Source: Mallotus nudiflorus
Lineage: Eukaryota > Streptophyta > Magnoliopsida > Malpighiales > Euphorbiaceae
Assembly (NCBI GenBank): GCA_947683625.1
Contig: CANTUR010000113.1
Coordinates: 186,001-250,000, forward strand
Direction: 5' to 3'
Length of the DNA: 64,000 nucleotides
Within the stretch, counting starts at the first letter, position 1, and every line of letters starts with the position of its first letter. Under the pieces are notes generated by a model. That model worked only from the letters and a program-made list of their open reading frames with translations. It was not told the origin of the DNA and made no database searches. Position numbers and translations under genes: made by a program. Shown here piece by piece: positions 1-11,840 of this stretch.

Positions 1-317
1 TATCTAGACACTGCAGTAGCTGTAAATTACAGTATTGGATTTTATGTACTTTATTTTAAAGAGATGTATTATGTTAAAACTGGATTTGTATAAGATTATA
101 CATTTATGAGATTATATATGCGATGTGATGAGTTTTGAATTATATTCAGTTGTTATGGATGATATTGTAATATTTATGATTTTATTTTCCGCTGCATATT
201 ATATTTTTATGGTTATTATTGCATATTTATTTTATTTTTAGGCTTGCTACGGGTTCCGGATTCGAAAGAATTCCCGTTCCCTAGCGCCGGTCATGGCCCC
301 TGTTTTGGGTCGTGACA
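1..317 (+). mobile_element. 3' end of a long family-1 LTR (copy A), cut by window edge
   Basis: This stretch matches the last 300 bp of the full LTR at 14694-17934, including the terminal block 'GCTTGCTACGGGTTCCGG' and the exact end GGGTCGTGACA at 307-317. No primer-binding site follows, so it is a solo LTR or the 3' LTR of an element lying mostly outside the window. The terminal block contains a small hairpin, ATTC-GAAA-GAAT, shared with the other copies. Confidence 0.85.
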
Positions 318-3300
318 ATGGTTGACCACAAAATGATATATATTGATTATAAAATTATACATGTTAACTAAATAATATCAAGAACAAAATAGGTTGACCA
401 CAATTCTCAAAAGTTTGATATTTAATTTTACAAAATTTAGTATATGATTTCATAAAATAATATGATCTAGGTTGTTGACATGTTTTAGGATTATATTCTA
501 TTGTGAATGTCTTGTTTTGCTATATATACATTTTTCCCGGTGCTATTCCACTATCGTTTAACTATTTTGTTATTTTTTCTATTACACTTATCTTTGTAAA
601 TGATGTAAATAGCGTATAAATGTATAAATGTAAATTGTGCTGTGATAACATTTATTTTTCAAGGTTTTATAAGATTTAGGCCATAAATATATTATTTTGC
701 ACTTATTTTGTATGTATTTACTAAAAAATTATATAATAATTGTAATTATCGTTTTTCTTCATATTTTTCATTATTATTGTTATGGATGAATGCATGTGTG
801 GTTGTATATATTTTGTCGTATGGAAACTATAGTAAAACGAAAAGTATAATATATATTACCAAATAAGAAGTGGATAAGTAGAAATAACGTTACGAATTCA
901 TAATTGTTATCTAGAGGATGATTAATGATAAGTTCACAAATATATCTAATATTTTTGAGTCATTGGGTTGCAACTAAATTAAATTAGTAAAAAATAAATA
1001 TTTGTATTTTTTAAATGATTTTTTTGTTATTCTTTTGGAAATTCAAATATACAAAATAATAATAATTTTCAATAAAACATTAATAGAAATTAATATAATC
1101 ATTTTACCATTTATAGAAGATAATAACAATTTAATAAAAAAAAAATTCTTCTTAATGCAATTTTAAAAAAATAAAATTTATTTTTAAAATAAACAATTAT
1201 TTTTAAATAATAATTGTATCTAAAAATATATGTTAATGTTAAGTTAAATCACAAATGTAATTCATATATTTTTCAATTTTCCATATTTAATTTAAAAAAA
1301 TCATATGAATTTGGGCACATAATTATGTGTATATTCAATTTTTTGAAGTTATATTTGCCTAATATATATAAAATAAGATATTTTTTAAAAAACAAAAAGG
1401 TCTAATTGATTGACAATTTATTTTTAACTGAAGTTGATATTTCTTTTGTTAGGTGTAGTAATAATTTTTTTTTAAAAAAAATTATTAGTTATAAAATGTT
1501 TTGACTAACTTTTAATTTTGTTTAAATTTTTATTTTTTTTCAATAGTATGTGACATGGGTATGCAAATATTGTTACTATTGAAATTCTGCAAAGAAGTTA
1601 AATTGAGGTAATTATTGAAAAAATATATTTATGATTTAAATCTATACAACTTCTACTTCAAAAAGAATAATTTAATATATATTAGATATAGGCTTTTTAA
1701 CGTTTTCTAATACCATATCATTATTGTCCATTTCAAGATTAGTTTTTATTTTTATTTGTTTTTATTCAATTATTTAGATCCAATTATATACTTTTCAATG
1801 ATTTATTAGCACATGAAACATTACTGTTGTTAGTATTCATTTTAATCTTGCTAATGTAACTATTTTTATATTATAAATTTTGTTTATTAGTTTTTCATTT
1901 AATTTCTTGCTTTATAATTAGGCACACAATATATTTTTTAACTTATAAATTAATGAAATTATAAGGTATTTTGTTTAGTAATTTATTTTATTTTATTTGT
2001 TGCTTTTTATTTACGCTAACCATATATTGTTTAACTTATCAATTAATAAAAATAAAAGTTCACAAATCATATATTAATGTGAAAACTAAAACTTCACAAT
2101 TCTTTAGATAATATGTTCGTAGAATAATTAGTGAAATTATAATAAAAATAAAAATTGGGCAAATTAAATTAATCCAATGCAATAAAAAATAATTATATTT
2201 TAAGATGTTGAAAGGTTGGTTACAATTTATTTATTCAAACTAAATTTTATAATTTGGTTTGAATTATAAAAAAAATCTAAGAAAAATAAATTGAATTATC
2301 AATAATATCATAATATTACAGATGATTCATAGTAATGAAAAATTCATTTGATTGAATTATTATCAAACATGAAAAGATCTGTTTCAAAGAAATGAATACT
2401 TTAGTAATATTATAAGTGAATAACAAAATTTTGTAATTAGTAAAATGTTTTGACATTTTTGAAAAAATAAACTAAATTTTTATATTTTTCAAAACACTTA
2501 TATTGTACTTTTAATGTTAACTGACTTCTAAACAAGCAGTTATCATTATATAATTGTTAATCTTGTACTAGAAAATTAGAAATATGTCTTAACAACTAAA
2601 ATTTAATTTTTTTTTTCTACAATAGGGACAAGTTACTATTTATATTTATAATAATAATTATATATATATGAATTGAAGATCGAATGCAAATATTTTTAAT
2701 TTTGATATTCTTAAATGTTACTTAGTTTTGGTTAATATTTTAAATATTTAAAAATTAACTTTATTGCTTTGTTTACAAATATTTATTTTAAGTTGAGTAA
2801 ATTAAAAGTGGAACAAGTTAAAAAAGTTTTTTTTTTTAATTGATTTAATTGGTTTAGTTAAAAATATTTGTTTTAAATCAAGTTAAATACAATTGGAACA
2901 ATTTGAACACGTTTGATATATTTAGACAATTGGGACTGAATTATTTGTAATAAAAAATTAATAATTCAGTTTAGATTGAATCAAATTGCATAGAAAAGTC
3001 AATATTGTACAATTTTATTTTTAAAAATTAAAAAAATATAACTAACTCATTAAAAATTATTTAGCGTCTTCGATCAATTTGAATTCAAATCGAATTAAGT
3101 TTTTGTATACAAATTTTTAATTTTGTTTTCGAAATTAATATTTGATAAAGAAGATTAATCATACTTGAAAACATTTGTCTCATTTGTTGGTTGGATATTT
3201 AAAAATTATTTTCATATGAGTTATCGGAACCTTTAAAGAGAAAAATAAAGTTAATATGTCTTGTTTCAGTATAATCATTTTGATCATTATATTATGTTTC

Positions 3301-4294
3301 CTAAGTTAAGTCATATTTTATAAATATGATAGTAAACATTTTTTAAAATATTATTATTCTATTCGGCTTCATGAAAAATTAAAAAAAAAAAGAGTACCAA
3401 CCACAAGCATTAGATACATATTATTTATGTAAGAAGTAAAAATATGTATATTTGTTCAACAATAAAAACAGTAAATTACTGGTATAATTTGATATTTTTT
3501 CAAATGGAATTTCTGTTATATAATAATTTTTATTTTTATTACTTATTGATTTGTGGTTGAACTTAAATGATCTCCTAAGGTATATAAAAAATTATATTTA
3601 ATTTCATATGTTAAGTTGACAATTTACGGTTCACCATTAAATAAGGTAGGGTGAACCACAAATGTTTACTTAAAAATTTAAACTATAACGACTTATAACA
3701 GGTTAACAAGTAAATTTATTTTGTTGAAATTATTTTGTTTGTAAAGGTAGCAATACCTTTAAGGTATTGTATACAAATCCATGTGAACTTGTTTTTAATT
3801 GAATGAATATCATTACCAAGATATATTGCAATTATTGTATTGTCAAATTCGGATAGCAGGTTATAATTGATAATGCATCAGTTTAATGTAAGTTGTTTTA
3901 TATGAAAAATAGCAAAAAACAAAAACCAGATAATGTTTCATCTACCAACTTGATACATGAATATTGTTGACGCCAAGATGAAAAATACTTGTATACCATG
4001 ACTTTCCAATTAATGTCCTCCAATGTAAATATGCAGGAAAATATAATTTTAATTTGATAAAAAAAAAAAAAAGTGTTTTAATGTATGGGAGATCGTCGCA
4101 TGTTGGTCAAAAAACACAAGCAACATAAATTAAACATAGTAAAATGTTCAAAGGCTTATACGTCTAATAGAATGACGATACCAGGGCATGTATGAATCAT
4201 GGACAGTTCATAAGGATAGAAATGCACAATAAAATGTCCATGATTCAAGGAAAACCAAAGTAAAAAATGCTTTGTATACTGTTATGCATAAAAC
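318..4294. other. AT-rich intergenic DNA without recognisable gene
   Basis: About 4 kb of very AT-rich sequence with many homopolymer A or T runs. The only sizeable open frame (1214-1405) is low-complexity Lys/Asn/Ile/Phe-rich translation of AT-rich DNA and shows no domain. I see no RNA gene or clear transposon terminus. It probably represents old, unrecognisable repeat remains. Confidence 0.6.
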
Positions 4295-5370
4295 TTAGTG
4301 CAAGGATGGAGAAGTGATATTCGCCTCGTCGTTGATTGTTTCTATTGGCTCATCATCGCTATCGGTCCTTGACCATTCAGGTTCCTCATCAGATTCAGTT
4401 TTCGATAATGGTTTGGGTGAAATCGGAATGATCGGCTCGGTCTCCCCATGTGGCTGAGAGTATGAATTTTCAAATTAATAATTTTCGTGATCCTAACCCA
4501 GAAATGCAATTGCTAGCCAGGTCCAATGTAGTAGTGGTTGAAGATGTCCTTAATCCCATAGTGGAGAATATATTTGTCACCGTCCTGAGTTGCCTCCAGG
4601 TCCTCAACAGTCGTCACAGGCCACAGGTGGTAAAGTGCAGTACGCATAATGCGCACTGTGACTTTAGGTTTGATCCCCTTAACCTTCATACTTACTCTTG
4701 TTGGGACTCTCAGAAAAAAATAAACACAAATGCTTATCTCAAAAAGTAAAGCATGGGAAAGTCGTATACCGAATGTACAATCTCATTACTCGTTGTACGT
4801 TAAAGCAAATTAACAAATCATATATATGTGGAAGCAAGTAATGTTAATTGGACATTACCACACGATCAATGTGGCAGTTAACTATCACCCAGAAGCTATT
4901 GTCGTCACACTTATTATCCTTATCATAAATGGGATCTTTCAGATATGTGTCTGCCATTTGATTGAAACCGATGAATAGTTTCATCTTTAGATGAGTCAAA
5001 CAACGTGTTAAGATAAGAGGGTGATGTAAAATGCCATCCCAGTGGGTACTGGATTATTGCTTTTATAGTTTGACGGGTAGTTTTTTAAATTTTTTTCGAT
5101 TTAAATATTGTATTAAATGGCATGAAAGATCGATTGCAAGATACGATAATAATACGCTGATAGAATATAGAACACGCTGCTTCAAATGCCCCTCCGACGC
5201 TCCAGTGTTCCTCATTTACTAATCTATATCCAATTTCCAAAAAAATTATGTATAACAATCTCTAAGTAATAATTGCTAATTGGTATGTTTCTAAGGTGAC
5301 ACAGTTAAGGTTAGCCAGCCAAACGGCTTCCAACAACATTTCCACATACACATGACTGTTCATGTTACAA
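4295..5370 (-). pseudogene. Unrecognised intron-bearing gene remnant, minus strand
   Basis: I do not recognise the product, but several minus-strand segments look coding. Reading from 5370 downward there is a frame beginning MNSHVYVEMLLEAVWLANLN that continues past one TAG to NEEHWSVGGAFEAACSIFYQ. A second block (about 5050-4857) includes GFNQMADTYLKDPIYDKDNK and NSFWVIVNCHIDRV, followed by a good 5' splice site (GTAATG). After a T-rich tract and an AG acceptor, a third block (about 4708-4520) includes KVTVRIMRTALYHLWPVTTV and ends FNHYYIGPG with a stop. A last block (about 4455-4295) follows a CTCTCAG acceptor, is acidic (SDEEPEWSRTDSDDEPIE) and ends in TAA at 4297-4295. The intron structure suggests a nuclear gene, either host or DNA-transposon encoded. 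At least two in-frame stops and frame changes argue for a decayed copy. Confidence 0.5.
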
Positions 5371-6172
5371 CATTAAACATTTCAGATGTGAAGCCATCAT
5401 GATGGACAATTGATTAATAACTGATCACATTAATCAATAAATATACAAGGGAAAAGGTGTAATTTGGACCATAAACTTCAACCCAAATGTCTCAGTGGAA
5501 CTAAATTATATTTTTATTAAAAAAATATAGTAACTTAATCTTAAAAAATAAGATATTTTATGTGTCGAAAATCAAACATGAAACCGTGAGTTTAAAGGCA
5601 TAAAATTACCAAAACTATGATACCCAGATGTCAATGGCCCAACGGTTTCAGGGACAATAATAAAAATTCAAGTTAAACTTCTGTTTGTGGGAGTTGTTAA
5701 TGTGCGAGTTACGACATATTAAGGTTAAATTAAATAAAAAGACAAAATAGAAAAAAATAAAAAAATCGCTTGAAACGGCGTCAATACAAAGGCTAATTGG
5801 AGCAGAAATGAGAAACGGAGAAAGTGGTGCCGTTTGTTTCCAATGATTGTGCATTTAGGAGATGGGTAGGGAAAGTAATTTATGGGGAAGATTGATGGCA
5901 ATATAACAAATTGAAAAGCCATGGGAGGAATGGAAATTAACATTTGCAGAACCAAGGAATTACCGGGTTTAAAATAATAGAATGTTGGAAAAAAATTAAT
6001 AATACCATCAATGGGACACGCGTCAGGCAGTAATTCACGGAGACACAAATACAAAATTAAAAATAATTGACAAATTTAAAAGTTACATGCCACGTCGTTT
6101 CAATAAAGTGAAAGAGGAATTTTTTTTTGGGAATGAAACAGAAGAGAAAAAACAAAGGAAAAAAGGTTTTTT
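5371..6172. other. Intergenic stretch, no supported gene
   Basis: Non-coding by inspection. Open frames here on the minus strand (for example 5725-6054) are Phe/Ile/Leu-rich, overlap each other in different frames and carry no motif. The stretch ends in purine-rich DNA immediately before the copia 5' LTR. Confidence 0.5.
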
Positions 6173-6801
6173 TGTTGAATCCTTTCTAACGGAGCCTATA
6201 AACTTTATATATATAAAAAAAAAAAAAAAAAGAGAAGTCAAAAAAGGTAGGCACTGAAATGATAAAAAAGTTTATTTATTTTTTTTATATAAGATAAAAA
6301 ATAGAGAAAATAACGAGTGAGTAAAATTTGAATGCTCTGTGTATTTATGAAGAGAAAAAGTATTTTAAAAGGATTAGATAAATTTTTCTCAAATGATAAG
6401 TAATAAAATAATAAGGAAATTATTTTTGGGTGTTTAGAAAACACTTTGAGTGTCACTATTTTATTGAGATTTTTTGTACCTCTAGTATTGATTTAGAGAA
6501 TACTCTCTCTTGTACCTACTATTTTTATAGTGGAAGAATTATTCTGTTTTTATCCCATGGACGTAACTCAAAAATTAAGGGTGAACCGCGTTAAAATATT
6601 GGTGTCATTTTTATTATTTTTACAGTCGGTTTAACCGCTTATTTTACTCACCCATTGGCTGGTTTAACCATCTATTTTATTCACCCATTGGCTGGTCTAA
6701 CCGCCTCAATTTAATTTATTTGTTTAATTATTTCTGCAGTTATTTTATTTTGCCTTTGTAAAAATTATTCCACTGCACCAACTCTATTAATTTTCCCAAC
6801 A
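6173..6801 (+). repeat. Copia 5' LTR
   Basis: It begins TGTTGAAT and ends CCCAACA just before the primer site. Its first about 180 bp match the 3' LTR (shared blocks AGAGAAGTCAAAAA, GGTAGGCAC, AACGAGTGAG). Inside are two near-identical tandem segments with CACCCATTGGCTGGT at about 6650-6710. Confidence 0.75.
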
Positions 6802-6803
6802 AG

Positions 6804-6815
6804 TGGTATCAGAGC
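6804..6815 (+). promoter_or_regulatory. Primer-binding site (tRNA-Met)
   Basis: TGGTATCAGAGC lies two bases after the 5' LTR end. It is the standard plant LTR-element primer site complementary to the 3' end of initiator tRNA-Met. Confidence 0.9.
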
Positions 6816-6819
6816 CTGG

Positions 6820-7665
6820 TTGGTTCATTTTCTGGAAGCATTATTAAATACTGCAATGATAGTGGCTAAGACTAGCAAGATGGTTAGTTTAAAAGGCACA
6901 AATTATCACATATGGAGAAATAATATGAAGGATCTCCTATTTGTGATAAAGTTGCATCTACCGGTTTTTGCTACAACAAAACCCGAAGGAAAGGCGGATG
7001 AGGAATGGGCATTTGAGCATAAGCAAGTGTGTGGCTTCATTCGGCAGTACGTTGAAGACAATGTGTACAACCACATTTATAATGAAACTCATGCACGGAC
7101 GTTATGGAACAAGCTTGAGGAGTTATACGCTTCAAAGATCGGTAACAACAAATTATTTTATTTGAAAAAATTAATGTAGATAAAATATTGGGAAGGCTCT
7201 TCTGTCACTGATCACTTTAATGAAATGCAAGGGATCGTGGATCAGTTGTCAGGAATGAGCATAAATTTTGACAATGAAATTCTTGCTCTTATAATGTTGA
7301 CTTCTCTGCTAGAGTCATGGGAGACTTTAAAGATTTCACTTACAAACTCTCCACCAAACGATGTAGTGAATATGGAATTTGTCAAAAGTGGTATTCTGAA
7401 TGAAGAGATGAGATACAGATCAAAGGGTGCCTCTTCAACACATTCAGATATCCTTATTGTAAATTCCAGGGGGAGAAGTGAGACTTGAAGCTCAAAGCAA
7501 AAAGATAAGAGTAGAGGAAAGTCAAATAAGTATGCAAATATTAAATTCCATTATTGCAAAAATAAAGGCCACATCAAGAAGTTCTATCGAAAGTTCAAAG
7601 ACAAGAACAAATGTAAAGATATGAGAAAAGATGATAGCAGTGATGAGAAAAGTCCTTTTTTATGA
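6820..7665 (+). pseudogene. Copia gag remnant
   Basis: The frame starting at 6820 reads VSLKGTNYHIWRNNMKDLL, then a gag-type region (WNKLEELYASK, LYNSL-type SLLESWETLK, LNEEMRYRSKG). It has a TAG at 7177-7179 and a TGA at 7486-7488 but stays in one frame until about 7665. The nucleocapsid zinc knuckle at about 7540-7580 reads FHYCKNKGHIKKFY: of the expected C-C-H-C set, the first and last Cys have become Phe and Tyr, so it could not bind zinc normally. A frameshift near 7665 separates it from the protease. Confidence 0.8.
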
Positions 7666-8990
7666 TGATACTGTTAATCTTACTACCCATGAGACCAATT
7701 GGGTGATTGACAGTGGTGATTCCATTCACGCTACATCTCGAAGAGAATTTTTCTCATCCTACACTCCAAGAGATTATGGATTTATGAAAATGGGAAATGG
7801 CAATCAAACAAGAGTTACTGGTGAAGGAGATGTGTGCTTAGAAATAGTGAATGGCACAAGATAAATTTTGAAAAATGTCAAGCATGTTCCAAATATTCGC
7901 CTGAATTTGATCTTAACAGGTAAGCTTAATGATGAAGGTTTCTACAACAGCTTCCATAATGACCAATGGAAACTCACTAAAGGCTCACTGGTAGTGGGTA
8001 GAGGTAAAAAGGACTCATCATTATACTTTATACATGCAAATATCTCCAAAGACATGGTGAATGCTATGGAGAAAGACAGTACAGTTGAGTTATGGCATAA
8101 AAGACTTGGCCATATGAGTGAGAAAGGGATGACAGTATTGGCTAAGAAAAATGTATTATTCAGAGTAGATCTTATGCATCTAGAGAAATGTGTTGATTGT
8201 CTTGTAGGAAAGTAAAACAGAGTTGCTTTCAGGAGTTCTCCTCCTTTCAGAATGAAGAATGTGCTGGATTTAATTCATTCAGACTTGTGTGGGTCAATGC
8301 CAAAGTCACTTGGTGGTTGTCAGTACTTTATGACTTTCATTGATAATCATTCTCGGAAGACGTAGGCATATACCTTGAAGTCAAAAGATCAGGTGTTATA
8401 TGTCTTCAAGGAATTTCATACCCTGGTGGAGAAACAGACTGGTAAAAAGTTGAAGTGCATCCAGACAGACAACGGTAGAGAGTATTTTGGACCATTTGAT
8501 GCTTATTGTAAAGAGCATGGTATTCGACATCAAATGACACCTCCAAAGATGCCGCAGTTGAATGATTTAACTGAGAGGATGAACAAGACTTTAATGGAGA
8601 GAGTCAGAGCTCTACTCTCACAGTCAAAGTTATCTAAAACATTTTGGGGTGAAGCTCTACTTACAGTAGTGCATGTGCTGAACCTTTCACCATGTGTTTC
8701 TCGACAGTCTGACACTCCAGAGAGGGTGTGGTCAGGAAAAGATGTTTCCTATGGTCATTTACGGGTTTTTGGGTGCAAAGCCTTTGTGCATATTCCTAAA
8801 GATGAGAGGTCTAAGCTTAATGTCAAGACATGATAGTGTGTGTTCATTGGCTATGGTCAAGATCAACTTGGATATAGATTTTATAATCCAATCCAGAAGA
8901 AGTTATCAGAAGTCATGATGTTGTGTTTATTAAAGATAAGACAATTAAAGATATTACCAGAGTTAAGAAGAACATCCCCAGCTCTGAAGA
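7631..8990 (+). pseudogene. Copia protease and integrase remnant
   Basis: The protease core is visible as NWVIDSGDSIHATS (active-site DSG at about 7708). The integrase zinc-finger region WHKRLGHMSEKG and CVDCLVGK follows. The catalytic core shows the first Asp in LIHSDLCGSM, the second in QTDNGREYFG and the Glu in LTERMNKTL, so the D-D-E residues survive. In-frame stops are at 7862 (TAA), 8213 (TAA), 8363 (TAG), 8831 (TGA) and 8834 (TAG). The last two sit side by side in the usual KT-R-Q-C-V-F-I-G-Y-G stretch. Confidence 0.85.
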
Positions 8991-9218
8991 TGATTAAAAT
9001 TTAAAGTTATTTCTTCCAACAACGGTGCCTAGAGAAGTTGGGGATGAAAATGAAGTTCGTCAGATAGAGGTGATGAAGATGGTCCCGTTGAGATTCCATC
9101 TGAAAATGATGATAATGGTGTTCATAATCAACCATCAGCAGATGAGGCTTTTCCAGTGCCACTGAGGAGATCTGATAGAATCAGATAACCTTCTACCAGA
9201 TATCCTCGAGATCAGTTT

Positions 9219-10740
9219 TTGTTACTAACTGATGGGGGAGAGTCAGAAAGCTTTGAAAAAGCTATGAATGATGAACACAAGCAGAAATGGTTTGAAGCCA
9301 TGCAGGATGAGATGAAATCTCTGCATGAGAATAAGACGTTTGAGCTGGTGAAGTTGCCTGAAGGCAAGAGAGCTTTGATGAATAAGTGGGTGTTCAGGAT
9401 CAAGCATGAAGAACACAGTCTCCAACCATGATTCAAAGCTAGACTGGTTGTAAAAGGATTCAACCAAAGAAAGGGCATAAACTTATAATGAGATTTTTTC
9501 TTTAGTCGTGAAAATGACATCCATCCGCACTGTACTAGGTTTGGCAGCAAGTTTTGATCTGAAGATTAAGCAAATGGATGTTAAAATTGCCTTCCTTCAT
9601 GGTGATTTAGAAGAAGAAATATTCATGAAGCAGCCATAGGGTTTTAGAGAAAAGGAAAAAGAAGACTATGTTTGCAGATTGAAGAAAAGCTTGTACAACT
9701 TGAAACAAGCACCAAGACAATGGTACAAGAAGTTTGAGTCTATTATAGGGGAGTAAGACCACAAGAAGACCACTTCAGACCATTATGTATTTGTTTAGAA
9801 ATTCTTTGATGATGACTTTATTGTGTTATTGCTCTATATGGATGACATATTGATAGTTGGTTAGAATGTTTCTAAAATTAACAGCTTGAAGAAGCAATTG
9901 AGTAAGTCTTTTGCCATGAAAAACTTGGGACCAGCAAAGTAGATTCTTGGCATGAAAATTATTAGAGACAGAGGCATCAAGAAACTATGGTTGTCACAAG
10001 AGAAGTGTATTGAGAAGGTACTTCAGAGGTTCAATATGTACAATACTAAATCAGTTAACTGTCCTTTTGCTAACCACTTTAAATTAACTTCTTAGCAAAG
10101 CCCTTCCATTAATAATGAGAAGGAAGAGATGGATAGAATTTTATATGCTTCAGTAGTTGGTAATTTGATATATGCCATGGTATGTACACGACCGAATATT
10201 GCACACTCAGTTGGAGTTATGAGTCGATTCCTTTCAAATCCTGGAAAGGAATATTGGGCTACAGTAAAATGGATTTTCAGGTATCTTTATGGAACATCCA
10301 AAATATGCTTATGTTTTGGAGACACCAAACCTATGTTAGCTGGATACACAGATGCAGACATGGCAGGCGATGTTGACTCGAGAAAGTCAATGTCTGGTTA
10401 CCTGATTACATTTGTAGGGGGAGCTGTGGCATGCAGTCAAAATTACAAAAATGTGTTGCATTTTCTACCACTGAAGCGGAGTTTATTGCAGCAACTGAAG
10501 CTTGTAAAGAATTGCTATGGATGAAAAATTTCTTAAATGAACTCAATTTTTAACAAGACAAATACAAGTTATTTTATGATAGTCAGAGTGTTATCTACTT
10601 TGGTAAAAATTCCTCCTTTCATTCAAGATCAAAGCACATTGATGTGAGATATCATTGGATACATCATGTATTGGAGAAGAGGCTATTGTAGCTAGAGAAG
10701 ATCCATACTGATGAAAATATATTAGATATGTTAACAAAAA
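9219..10740 (+). pseudogene. Copia reverse transcriptase and RNase H remnant
   Basis: RT begins around FEKAMNDEHKQKWFEAMQDE and NKWVFRIKHE. A TGA at 9429 interrupts FKARLVVKGFNQ, and a one-base shift near 9482-9486 is needed to continue into YNEIFSLVVKMTSIRTVLGL. The catalytic box is YMDD (about 9837), where copia elements usually have YVDD. RNase H is recognisable from AGYTDADMAGDVDSRKS (about 10339) to STTEAEFIAATEACKELLWM after another frameshift near 10430-10450, and then to SRSKHIDVRYHWI. Further stops are TAG at 9637, 9796, 9862, 9940 and 10688. Confidence 0.87.
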
Positions 10741-10808
10741 TTCTACCAAGGGAGAAGTTCAAATTCTGTCAATTGACCGTCGAAACGGTGATGACCTCCA
10801 CATAGTCA

Positions 10809-10820
10809 AGAGGGGGAGAA
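10809..10820 (+). promoter_or_regulatory. Copia polypurine tract
   Basis: The purine run AGAGGGGGAGAA ends one base before the 3' LTR start (TGTTGTGGG at 10822). This is the usual position of the plus-strand primer. Confidence 0.8.
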
Positions 10821-10821
10821 T

Positions 10822-11090
10822 TGTTGTGGGTCCCTCTTAGTGGAGCCCACAAGCTTTATATAAAAAAAGAGGAGAGAAGTCAAAAAGGTAGGCACCGAAC
10901 CAAATGAAAAAAAATTATTTTTTTTCATATGCAGATGGCTATAAATAGCCATTTATAAAGGGTAAAGAAAATAAGAAGCAAGGGAAAGCAAAAAATAGAG
11001 AGAGCAACGAGTGAGCAAATTTTGGTTATATTTCTATTTGGTTTGTGTTCTGATAGTATAAGCGTAAGTTGTTGAGTAGATTACTTGCAA
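10822..11090 (+). repeat. Copia 3' LTR, 3'-truncated
   Basis: It opens with TGTTGTGGGTCCC and shares blocks with the 5' LTR up to about 11024. It then diverges or stops, at most about 270 bp against 629 bp for the 5' LTR. A Mutator-like coding remnant starts at 11101, so the rest of the LTR was replaced or deleted. The exact break cannot be fixed by eye. Confidence 0.6.
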
Positions 11091-11100
11091 CTTAAATTGA

Positions 11101-11840
11101 GATGGTGAATTTATACAGATGTTATATGCTGAATATTATTCGATTGAAATGAAGTATGAAGATAAGAGCAAACTGTTGGAAAAGGTCAATCCTGATAAGT
11201 ATTCATTCCTGACATTATTACGAGATGTGTTGAGGATGATTTCGCATATCATATCTGAAGTTCCAGTTTGTATTCTTGGGACTGGGATGCATCCACAGAT
11301 GGATGAGGATATACTGACAATGTTTAGGAAGTATAAAGACAATGGAATGATTCACATTATGGTTTATGAGAACTTCACTCCTTTAAAAATAGTGCATCCT
11401 AATGTAACTCAACTATATGTGAGTACAACACATGAAGACCCTACAAATACAACATTACCTCCCCATTTGAAAAGACATACAGGTAGAGCATGAAAGGAAA
11501 GAGGTGCACATGCATCAGAACAAGGATCTTCATCACATACAAAACATGCATGTGATGTCAAATGCAAAATATGCAAGGGAATTGGCCATTCTAAAAGATC
11601 ATGTCAAAGATATGGAGATGCGGCAAGGGTATTATTATTTTAATTAAGTTTAATTTCATTTATGTTTGCTATGTGGTTTGGTTTTTAATATATTAATTTT
11701 TTTGACTATTAGGATCATAGATGAGGAATGAAAGTGGAGCAGGTCGAGTCGGAAGGTCAAAGACACATGATGCTGGTGGTTCAACTCAATGTAATGAATT
11801 AAAAGTTTTTCGTGAGAAAATACAATGGCTAAAGTGAGGA
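11101..11840 (+). pseudogene. Mutator-like transposase remnant: N-terminal domain joined to CCHC knuckle
   Basis: An open frame from 11101 begins DGEFIQMLYAEYYSIEMKYE and continues to about 11643 with a single TGA at 11491-11493. The N-terminal part (SFLTLLRDVLRMISHII, then ILTMFRKYKDNGMIHIMVY) resembles the PB1-like domain at the start of plant MuDR/MULE transposases. After the stop, a CX2CX4HX4C zinc knuckle CKICKGIGHSKRSC lies at 11563-11604, as found at the C-terminus of the same proteins. The catalytic transposase core that should separate them, several hundred residues, is absent. A GT at about 11626 and TTAG at about 11710 could bound an intron before a downstream segment, MRNESGAGRVGRSKTHD. 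It could also be a host-domesticated relative, but the stop suggests decay. Confidence 0.55.

Larger units (their letters stand above)
6173..11090 (+). mobile_element. Ty1/copia retrotransposon, Tork/TNT1-like, decayed
   Basis: This is a near full-length copia element: 5' LTR, tRNA-Met primer site, gag, protease, integrase, RT, RNase H (copia order, integrase before RT), polypurine tract and the start of a 3' LTR. Gag wording such as GTNYHIWRNNMKDLL and the integrase/RT motifs place it near the TNT1/Tork lineage by family knowledge. The reading frame carries more than a dozen stops and several frameshifts, and the 3' LTR is cut short, so the copy is dead. The LTRs are strongly diverged, which also suggests an old insertion. 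Confidence 0.88.

Noticed and set aside
4450..4749. 99-codon plus-strand frame
   Set aside because: It is antisense to better-supported minus-strand exon-like blocks with proper splice sites and stops.
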